From: an uncultured Akkermansia sp.
GTDB taxonomy: Bacteria; Verrucomicrobiota; Verrucomicrobiia; Verrucomicrobiales; Akkermansiaceae
Assembly: GCA_947588645.1 (NCBI GenBank)
Contig: CANPYO010000001.1
Coordinates: 1 to 64,000, forward strand
DNA length: 64,000 bases
Reading direction: 5' to 3'
Shown here: positions 56,908 to 64,000 of the stretch, in pieces
Layout: each line of letters starts with the position of its first letter
Position numbering within the stretch: position 1 is the stretch's first letter
Notes under the pieces: generated by a model
Database searches by the model: none
The model's input: only the letters and a program-made list of their open reading frames with translations
What the model was told of the DNA's origin: nothing
Translations under genes and position numbers: made by a program

Positions 56908-59346
56908 TTACGGTTTGCCGGCAGAAACAATGCGACCTCCTTCGTCACCGGCGCCCGGTCCGAGTTGCACCAGGTAATCGGCGCGGGAGAGCATGCCGGG
57001 GTGGTGCTCGATGCACAGGATGGTATGCCCGGCATCGCGCAGACGATAGATGGCACGTAGCAGTTGATCCACCTCTGCAAAGTGCAGACCGGTGGTAGGC
57101 TCATCCAAGATGAAGAGGAGTTTTTTCTCGTGCAGAGCGCGCAGGTTGCGGGATGGGCCTGCTTTGGCCAGATAAGTGGCTAGTTTGACTCGTTGCGCTT
57201 CCCCGCCGGAGAGTGTTTCTGCAGCCCGGTCGAGAGGCAGGTAGCCCAATCCGATGTCGTGCATAGCTTGAAGAATGGAGACTGCCGCGGGAATGCTTGA
57301 AAAAAAGGAGAGGGCATCCTGCACGGTGAGGGCAAGCGCTTGAGCAATCGATTTGCCGCGCCAAGTGACCTCCAGCGTTTCGCGGTTGTACCGGGCGCCG
57401 TGGCAGGCATCGCAGGGGGTGTGGAGATCTGCCAGGAAGTTCATATCTACCTCCAGGAAGCCTGTGCCGCTGCAACGCTCGCAACGCCCCCCGCGCACAT
57501 TCAGCGAAAAGCGAGCCGGCGTGTACCCGCGCGCACGCGACAGAGGCAGGCGCGCGTAGAGCGGTCGAAGCACATCCAATAAGCCTGTGGCTGTGGCGGG
57601 AGTGGAACGTCCACCGCTGCCGATGGGGCTCTGATCCACCACGACAGCACGCTGGATGTTTTGTGCCCCGCTGAGTTTGCCGGTCTTGAGTGCGGGAACG
57701 AGGCAATCGTGCACCAACGTACTTTTGCCCGAGCCGCCGGGACCTGCCAGACAGGTGAAGGCGGCAATGGGAAAGCTGAAGTCGATGTTTTTCAGGTTGT
57801 GCGCGCTGGCGCGGTGCAGGGTGAGCCATCCGTATTCACCGGGGGTGATGGGCGCGGGGTGAGCGTAGGTGCAGCGACCCGCGAGCCAAGCGCCGGTGGG
57901 CGAGTCCGGGTTATCCATGAGCTGCGCGCAGGTGCCGGTGGCCACAATGCGACCGCCTTCCGGACCGCTGCCGGGACCCATTTCCACGATGAGATCTGCG
58001 GCGCGCAACAGTTCAGCATCATGCTCCACGACAAGGATCGTGTTTCCCTTGTCGCGCAAGCGTTGCAACGCGAGGATAAGCCGTTTGGTTTCGGAGGAAT
58101 GCAGACCGATGGTGGGTTCATCCAGCACGTACAGCACGCCGGAGAGACCTCCGCCGATTTGTCCGGCCAGGCGAGCGCGTTGCAGTTCACCGCCCGAAAG
58201 TGTCGTGGCCGGACGGTCAAGAGTCAGGTAGCCCAAGCCGAGCTCGTGCAAACACACCAACCGTGTGCGCAGAGCATCCAGAGCAGGGCGAAGTGCACGG
58301 GAGAACACCGTGGGCAGGGAAAGCGAATCCAGCAGCTCCAAGTTATGCTGCACGGTAATGTGGCAAAAGTCGCCGAGGCCGATTTCACGCTCACCAAAGC
58401 GCAGAGTGACGGCCAGGGCGGTGGGATTCAGGCGCATGCCGCCGCATGCCGGGCAAGTCATGAGCGCTTTCTTGCGATTTTCGACGACACCTCGTCCTCC
58501 GCATTTTGGGCATGCGCCGCTCGACGAAAAGGGGGAGAAAAGTTCCGGGCTGAGATCCGGCAGAGTGAACCCTGTGTGTTCATTGCGAAAGCGTGTGTGA
58601 TAGGTGCTCAGCTGCGGTTCCGTTTGCCCGGGAGCTTGCGTCAATGCGCGCACTTCATCCGGACAAATCCGAAGCGCATTTTGAAGAGAGTCTGCCAGGC
58701 GTGAAAAATTATCCGGTTTGACGACGAGGCGATCCACCACCAGCTCCAGCGCCGCCTCCGGGGGCAGGGGGGTGTCCTCCAGCTCGTCCAGGTCGCGCAG
58801 CTCGCCATTCACCCGCAGGCGCAGGTAGCCGGCTTTGCGCAGTTGCAAGGTGTTCAGCTTGTCCTCCTCATCGTTCCATTTCTTGTCCAAGGGCGCGAGC
58901 ATGGTGAGCCGCGTGCCATCGGGCAGCTCGCAGAGTCTGGCGGAGATTTCGTCCGGGCTGAGTCGGGTGAGCGCCTCGCCTGTGACGGGGTCGTGCGGCG
59001 TTCCGATGGCAGCGTAAATGATGCGCAGGTAGTCGAGAGATTCTGTGATACTGCCCAACACGGCACGGGAAGTAGAAACGGGAAGTCCTTGCTCCAGGCA
59101 CAGGGCGGGGGGCAGCCCCTCAATGCTCTCCACCTCAGGACGGGCGGGACGAGCCATCATCCTCCGTGCAGCGGGGGAGAGACAATCCAGAAAACGGCGA
59201 CGCGACTCAGCAAAGAGTGTGTCGCGCGCCAGCGTGCTCTTGCCGGAACCACTCGGCCCGGCCAGCGCAATGAGCTTTCCTGCCGGCAGACTCAAATCGA
59301 TGTGCCGAAGCGTATTGAGGGAGGCCCCACTGATACGAATGTCCAT
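56908..59346 (-). CDS. UvrA-like ABC ATPase, second paralogue (812 aa, single length)
   Basis: GPSGSGKSTLARDTLFAESRRRF, GPGGSGKSTLVHD, LSGGELQRARLAGQIGG, LSGGEAQRVKLATYL, FILDEPTTGLH. Confidence 0.88.
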   Translation of the reverse strand: MDIRISGASLNTLRHIDLSLPAGKLIALAGPSGSGKSTLARDTLFAESRRRFLDCLSPAARRMMARPARPEVESIEGLPPALCLEQGLPVSTSRAVLGSITESLDYLRIIYAAIGTPHDPVTGEALTRLSPDEISARLCELPDGTRLTMLAPLDKKWNDEEDKLNTLQLRKAGYLRLRVNGELRDLDELEDTPLPPEAALELVVDRLVVKPDNFSRLADSLQNALRICPDEVRALTQAPGQTEPQLSTYHTRFRNEHTGFTLPDLSPELFSPFSSSGACPKCGGRGVVENRKKALMTCPACGGMRLNPTALAVTLRFGEREIGLGDFCHITVQHNLELLDSLSLPTVFSRALRPALDALRTRLVCLHELGLGYLTLDRPATTLSGGELQRARLAGQIGGGLSGVLYVLDEPTIGLHSSETKRLILALQRLRDKGNTILVVEHDAELLRAADLIVEMGPGSGPEGGRIVATGTCAQLMDNPDSPTGAWLAGRCTYAHPAPITPGEYGWLTLHRASAHNLKNIDFSFPIAAFTCLAGPGGSGKSTLVHDCLVPALKTGKLSGAQNIQRAVVVDQSPIGSGGRSTPATATGLLDVLRPLYARLPLSRARGYTPARFSLNVRGGRCERCSGTGFLEVDMNFLADLHTPCDACHGARYNRETLEVTWRGKSIAQALALTVQDALSFFSSIPAAVSILQAMHDIGLGYLPLDRAAETLSGGEAQRVKLATYLAKAGPSRNLRALHEKKLLFILDEPTTGLHFAEVDQLLRAIYRLRDAGHTILCIEHHPGMLSRADYLVQLGPGAGDEGGRIVSAGKP

Positions 59347-59354
59347 GGCTTGCG

Positions 59355-60035
59355 TCAGGATGAGGAATCGGGAATCTCCCGAATGCCGATGTGCCGACCG
59401 CCGGAGTCAACCTGCAGGTATGGCGTGCAGCAGGGTCCGTTGAGCTTACCTCCGGGGTATATATGCACGGAGTCGCGGGCGTACACGCGCCCGCTGAGCG
59501 CACCGTGCACATCGGCGTGCTCGACAGAGATGCCCGGCTGCACTTCCGCTTTTGCTCCACGCTGCACGATAAGCTCATCGGCAATGAGGTTGCCTCCCAC
59601 AGTAGCGTGTCCTACCAGCGTGATGGTTCCCGTCGCTCGTATGTTTCCTGCCACTCGCCCCGCTCCATGCAGGTGGTGGCATACGATATCCAGTCCGGAA
59701 AGCTCCACTCCGGCCGGTATTTTCACGTTCCCGAGCGTGCGCACGTGCAGTCGGTGCGTGCCGGGCTTGAGCGTAATGTTGTCCGTATTCAGGTGAGCAA
59801 AGCAGTTGGGACACGCCGCAGAAAGTGCGGCAGCGGGAATGCTGCATGTCTTGCCGCATTCGTAGCACACGATCTCGCGCATGGGAACGGCGACACGCGA
59901 CTCACGCTCCACGGGAGGCGCGAGAGGATCACGCCGCCTGTGCCCACCCTGTGCCAAATAGCCGGAGAAACCGGGAGCCTCCAGCGGTCGGGTGATGAAG
60001 CCCGAGTCTGCAGAGGTCATCCTCGCTTCGATCAT
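59355..60035 (-). CDS. Bactofilin-like protein with internal zinc-ribbon
   Basis: CYECGKTCSIPAAALSAACPNC zinc ribbon, then beta-helical GRVAGNIRATGTITLVGHATVGGNLIADELIVQRGA. Confidence 0.6.
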   Translation of the reverse strand: MIEARMTSADSGFITRPLEAPGFSGYLAQGGHRRRDPLAPPVERESRVAVPMREIVCYECGKTCSIPAAALSAACPNCFAHLNTDNITLKPGTHRLHVRTLGNVKIPAGVELSGLDIVCHHLHGAGRVAGNIRATGTITLVGHATVGGNLIADELIVQRGAKAEVQPGISVEHADVHGALSGRVYARDSVHIYPGGKLNGPCCTPYLQVDSGGRHIGIREIPDSSS

Positions 60036-60664
60036 ACCAAGAGATTGGAGGCGTCTTCATCGGCAGAAGAGGAAGTACGCCTGACGCTCTTCCTGGGTGA
60101 GGACGCCGGTGATTTGAGGGGAGCGGTGATACCGAGGTTAGCGCCTGCCTGGACGTGGCCGACAATCTGAGCTCCCTCCTGAATGGCGATACTGTTTGCA
60201 GTGACATCTCCCTGCAATTCAGCGGTGGAGGAGAGTTCAACGCGGTCAGAAACTACAACGTTGCCGATAACCTTGCCATGGATAATGGCGCTCTTTGTGC
60301 GGATAGCCGGCTGGTTCTTGTCCGTACCGGAAATCTTAGCGTTGGCTCCCACAGTGAGCACTCCATCAGATACTATCTCGCCTTCCACGATACCGTCCAC
60401 CAGCAAGTCGTCCGTGAAACGCAGAGTGCCTATCACGGTGACATCAGAGTTGAGCACATTGCTGTTGGAAGAGGAGGGAATATCCGGCGAGGACTCGCCA
60501 AAGGGGGATAAATCAGACTCCCTCGTGGCGTAAAAGTCGGAAGCCGGATCAGCGGGATCGCCCGCAGGGGCATCCCACGGCGAACTAACGGAGTCTTTAG
60601 AAAAATCGGACGACGCCTTATAATCGGGCTCTGAATTGCTCTTGGTGTTGTTGAAGAATGGCAT
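60032..60664 (-). CDS. Bactofilin
   Basis: VLNSDVTVIGTLRFTDDLLVDGIVEGEIVSDGVLTVGANAKISG...GKVIGNVVVSDRVELSSTAELQGDVTANSIAIQEGAQIVGHVQ. Confidence 0.85.
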   Translation of the reverse strand: MPFFNNTKSNSEPDYKASSDFSKDSVSSPWDAPAGDPADPASDFYATRESDLSPFGESSPDIPSSSNSNVLNSDVTVIGTLRFTDDLLVDGIVEGEIVSDGVLTVGANAKISGTDKNQPAIRTKSAIIHGKVIGNVVVSDRVELSSTAELQGDVTANSIAIQEGAQIVGHVQAGANLGITAPLKSPASSPRKSVRRTSSSADEDASNLLV

Positions 60665-60974
60665 GATAGGAAGCGGGTTGAATCTTGTGCGCGGAGTTCG
60701 CAGAGATGCTCCGCTCATACGCGCTTCATCCTACCCGAATGCGTGCTTTTTGTCCATCCGAAAGTGCGTCTTGACTCGTTTTTTTTGCATGTCGCATGTT
60801 CGACGTGTTGAGTACATCCGTCCGAGTATAATTTTTCCATTCCCATTCGACATTTTTCCCACGCGTTTCATGGAAAATGAATGGCGGAAACGTCCCCCCA
60901 TTTGCCTCCGTTCCCGTTTCAGCTTTGCAAGTTCAAATCGTAATTGTAAGAATCGCAACTGATTTCTTTCACGA

Positions 60975-61646
60975 TCAGACTTCGGCCGTATAAATAGCAG
61001 CGATGCCCCCGCAGAGTGGCAGGTGCGTGGGGCAGATGAACCCGGCTCCTCGCATCAGCGCCAGCATGGCCTCCCCGCTCGGAAATTGCTCAATGCTCTG
61101 TCCCAAGTAGGCGTACGCGGTGCGCTTGCCGGTGAGCAGGGTAGCCAGATGCGGCAGAATGTGGTGCAAATACAATCGGTAGGGTTCCCTGGCTATGCCA
61201 TCGGGAAGGGAAAAATCAAGCACGAGCAGGTGCCCGCCAGATTTCAGCACCCGCTTAAACTCACGCAGCGCCTCTGCGTAGTTCGGCAGATTGCGCAAGC
61301 CGAAAGCGATGGTAAGCGCGTCAAATGAGGCGTCTGCAAATGGCATATGCATGGCATCCGCTCGCAAGGTGTGAGTGAGCCCTCGTCGCCGTGCGATGGC
61401 GAGCATGGGTTCGCAGAAATCGAGACCGAGCACATGGGTCTCGGGTAACTCTCGGCGGATATCCAGCGCCAAGTCGCCTGTACCCGTGGCGACATCCAAC
61501 AGGTCGGAAGGGTGCCAATCTGCGACGATCTGTACGGCACGCGAGCGCCAAAGTATATCTGCCCCCAGTGAGAGTATGTGGTTGGCCGCGACGTAGCGCG
61601 AGGCAATGGCACTGAATGTGTCGTGGACGAATTGCGGGTCGACCAT
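60975..61646 (-). CDS. ubiE: Demethylmenaquinone methyltransferase (UbiE/MenG)
   Basis: FSAIASRYVAANHILSLGADILWR, LLDVATGTGDLALDI, ALTIAFGLRNLPNYAEALREFKRVLKSGG. Confidence 0.9.
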   Translation of the reverse strand: MVDPQFVHDTFSAIASRYVAANHILSLGADILWRSRAVQIVADWHPSDLLDVATGTGDLALDIRRELPETHVLGLDFCEPMLAIARRRGLTHTLRADAMHMPFADASFDALTIAFGLRNLPNYAEALREFKRVLKSGGHLLVLDFSLPDGIAREPYRLYLHHILPHLATLLTGKRTAYAYLGQSIEQFPSGEAMLALMRGAGFICPTHLPLCGGIAAIYTAEV

Positions 61647-61652
61647 GGCGCC

Positions 61653-62873
61653 TCAGGAAAGAATGTGAGCGATCAGCGCATCAGCGTAGTCAGACGTACT
61701 CAGAGCAGAAGCTCCCGGAATGAGGGCGGCCAGATCTGCAGTGACCTGGTGGGCGGCGAGGGCAGCCTGAAGTCCGCGCAGCAAGGCATTCGCCGCCTCG
61801 TTCCAGCCGATGTAACTGAGCATCATTTGAGCAGAAAGCAGGAAGGAACTCGGATTCACCTTATTCAGATTCGCCAGAGCGGGCGCCGTTCCGTGTGTGG
61901 CCTCAAAGATGGCGTGACCTGTGCAGTAATTGATGTTGGCGCCGGGGGAGATGCCGATGCCGCCCACTTGCGCCGCGAGAGCATCCGAGCAATAATCGCC
62001 ATTCAGGTTGAGGGTAGCAATTACGGAGTGTTCTGCCGGGTGCAACAGGATTTCTTGCAAAAAGGCATCACAAATGCAGTCTTTGATGATGATGCCGCAA
62101 GGAAGCTGTCGCCAGGATCCTTTGCCGTAAGGGACAGCGCCGAACTCACGCTCGGCGAGCGCGTATCCCCAATCGCGAAATGCTCCCTCGGTGAACTTCA
62201 TGATATTGCCCTTATGCACCAGGGTGACGCTGGGGAGTTGATGGTCGATAGCGTACTGGATGGCCGCACGCACGAGTCGCTCCGTCCCCTCGCGCGAGAC
62301 AGGTTTGATGCCGAAGCCGCTCGTCTGTGGAAAACGAATTTTTGCTACGCTGTCCGGGAAGGTAGCGCTCAGCCAATCGCGCAGGGTTTGGGCTTCCGAA
62401 GAGTCTGCTGCGAACTCAATACCTGCGTATATGTCCTCCGTATTCTCGCGGAAAACGACCATATCCACCAGCTCAGGGTGCTTCACGGGCGTTTCCAGTC
62501 CGCGAAAATAGCGTACCGGACGCACGCAGCAATACAGATCAAGACCTTGACGAAGAGCCACATTCAACGAACGAATGCCCCCGCCTACCGGAGTGGTGAG
62601 GGGACCCTTGATACCTACCAAAAAATCGCGAAACACGTGCATCGTTTCTTCCGGCAGCCAAGTTCCCAACGTATCGTATGCTTTTTGCCCGGCAAGCACT
62701 TCCATCCAGTCGATGCTGCGAGTGTCAGAGTATGCCGATCGCACGGCTGCGTCGATGACCGGTTGCGAGGCTCGCCAGATATCCGGCCCGGAACCATCGC
62801 CGATGATGAAGGGAATAGTGGGATGGGGCGGCACGACGAGACCGCTGGGCTGCATACGGATGGGATTGCTCAT
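61653..62873 (-). CDS. icd: NADP-type isocitrate dehydrogenase
   Basis: [78 protein letters not shown]; start set to MSNPIRMQ. Confidence 0.9.
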   Translation of the reverse strand: MSNPIRMQPSGLVVPPHPTIPFIIGDGSGPDIWRASQPVIDAAVRSAYSDTRSIDWMEVLAGQKAYDTLGTWLPEETMHVFRDFLVGIKGPLTTPVGGGIRSLNVALRQGLDLYCCVRPVRYFRGLETPVKHPELVDMVVFRENTEDIYAGIEFAADSSEAQTLRDWLSATFPDSVAKIRFPQTSGFGIKPVSREGTERLVRAAIQYAIDHQLPSVTLVHKGNIMKFTEGAFRDWGYALAEREFGAVPYGKGSWRQLPCGIIIKDCICDAFLQEILLHPAEHSVIATLNLNGDYCSDALAAQVGGIGISPGANINYCTGHAIFEATHGTAPALANLNKVNPSSFLLSAQMMLSYIGWNEAANALLRGLQAALAAHQVTADLAALIPGASALSTSDYADALIAHILS

Positions 62874-62877
62874 TTTC

Positions 62878-63147
62878 TTATTCATCATCGGCGTTTTCAT
62901 CTTCCAACTCTTCATCATCCTCTATGTACTGAGCCGTGGTAGAGTAAACAGGCTCGGTCTTCACTTGTTTCACGGCTGCCGGTTCGGATGACTCCGGAGT
63001 TTGGCTGTTCAGGTGACAATACACGAAAACGGAGGCCACAACGAGCGGAGGAAGAATGTAGAAAAGAACGCCTTGCCCCCTCTTTTTTACCTCGGCGGTT
63101 TCTATTTTAAAATCGAAGACTGGTTGGTTGTTTGCAGAAGGTGCCAT
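62878..63147 (-). CDS. Small single-TM protein with acidic C-terminus, hypothetical
   Basis: 89 aa; [22 protein letters not shown] and [15 protein letters not shown] tail; 4 nt upstream of the icd start. Confidence 0.55.
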   Translation of the reverse strand: MAPSANNQPVFDFKIETAEVKKRGQGVLFYILPPLVVASVFVYCHLNSQTPESSEPAAVKQVKTEPVYSTTAQYIEDDEELEDENADDE

Positions 63148-63205
63148 AACTCGGACGCATCATAACACCATTCAGCTTTTTTGGCAAGTGAAGACTACAT
63201 CCGCG

Positions 63206-63422
63206 CAGGGCAAACGCATTAGAAAATGCGTTTGCTATGTACGATTTATTAATAATGTGCGCGTTGCGCAGGTTTTTTCGGATCATTAATGTATGCCGAG
63301 ATCCCTTTAGAGCCATCATCATAATGACCTCTTCTTGTCACGATTTTTGATACATATAAACATTGATATCAGCCAATAAGAGTATTTCCTCTGTCGATTA
63401 ACTTCTCTTAAATGCGTTTGCC
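63206..63422 (+). mobile_element. MITE-like repeat, copy 4
   Basis: CAGGGCAAACGCATTAGAAAATGCGTTTGC ... TCTTAAATGCGTTTGCC; body matches copy 3. Confidence 0.75.
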
Positions 63423-63471
63423 GTGTACGAAGCACTTGACATGTCAGGAGGGTGTGTGGTAGCGTGGTGAC

Positions 63472-64000
63472 ATGAGAACAACACGCACAGACGGAAGGGC
63501 CGTGGGGGAAATGCGTCCGCTTGTATTTCACCCCGGGGTGGCGCCGCAGGCAATGGCCTCGGTGTTGGTGAGTTTCGGAAAAACGCAGGTGATCTGCGCT
63601 GTATCAGTGGAGGATGATGTGCCGGGATGGATGAAGGCACAAGGAGTGAGCGGAGGGTGGCTGACAGCGGAGTATTCTATGCTTCCGTATTCCACACCGA
63701 CGCGCAAGAGGCGCAGTAGTAATGGCAAGGTGGATGGTCGGGCAGTGGAGATACAACGACTCATAGGTCGTTCGCTGCGTGCGGTGGTGGATTTGGAGGC
63801 GCTCGGTGAGCGCACGGTATGGGTGGATTGCGATGTACTGCAGGCAGATGGGGGAACGCGCACGGCTAGTATCAGCGGCTCTGCCGTGGCTCTGCAGTTG
63901 GCGTTCCGGCGCATGGTGCAGGAGGGCGTGTTGGAGAACAACCCGATGAAGCAGCTTGTTTCGGCCGTTTCCGTGGGAAAGGTGGACGGCGAGGCCTTGT
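63472..64000 (+). CDS. rph: Ribonuclease PH, 3'-truncated by window end
   Basis: Own translation MRTTRTDGRAVGEMRPLVFHPGVAPQAMASVLVSFGKTQVICAVSVEDDVPGWMKAQGVSGGWLTAEYSMLPYSTPTRKRR; absent from the ORF track because open at the edge. Confidence 0.9.
   Translation, partial: MRTTRTDGRAVGEMRPLVFHPGVAPQAMASVLVSFGKTQVICAVSVEDDVPGWMKAQGVSGGWLTAEYSMLPYSTPTRKRRSSNGKVDGRAVEIQRLIGRSLRAVVDLEALGERTVWVDCDVLQADGGTRTASISGSAVALQLAFRRMVQEGVLENNPMKQLVSAVSVGKVDGEAL

Overview
The 64-kb window is chromosomal and bacterial. Gene content suggests the PVC group, probably an Akkermansia-like Verrucomicrobiota: MKLHxP-type autotransporters, a tandem-fused UvrA, bactofilins and a Bat/MoxR operon. This placement is inference, not a database result. 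Housekeeping genes recognised: argD-like aminotransferase, MBL hydrolase, DEAD-box helicase, ruvC, coaD, cysteine desulfurase, acnA, NADP-type icd, ubiE and a 3'-truncated rph. There are two tRNA genes, Gln(CTG) and Cys(GCA). Two autotransporters are present (about 1490 aa and 6969 aa); the larger ORF spans 20.9 kb. The strongest unannotated signal is at 12.14-12.45 kb on the minus strand. It is a compact two-transcript locus that looks like a type I toxin-antitoxin system. A TTGACA-N17-TAAAAT promoter drives a 23-codon hydrophobic peptide ORF (MTPSDVWVLIKCIGDIIVLLLLK). Downstream in tandem, a second TTGACA-N17-TATCCT promoter would make a ~70-nt RNA ending in a Rho-independent terminator. That RNA is complementary to the peptide mRNA at three places: the Shine-Dalgarno (12 bp), codons 2-5 (12 bp), and loop-to-loop (7 bp). 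Other notable signals: a ~240-bp MITE-like family with CAGGGCAAACGCATT termini, two copies of which have clean 10-bp target-site duplications; intergenic heptamer arrays (AAATCGT/TACGATT); a recurring GGGACGGATGTG module; a G10 tract inside the giant autotransporter ORF; and a terminase-small-subunit-like remnant fused in frame to a TPM-like gene.
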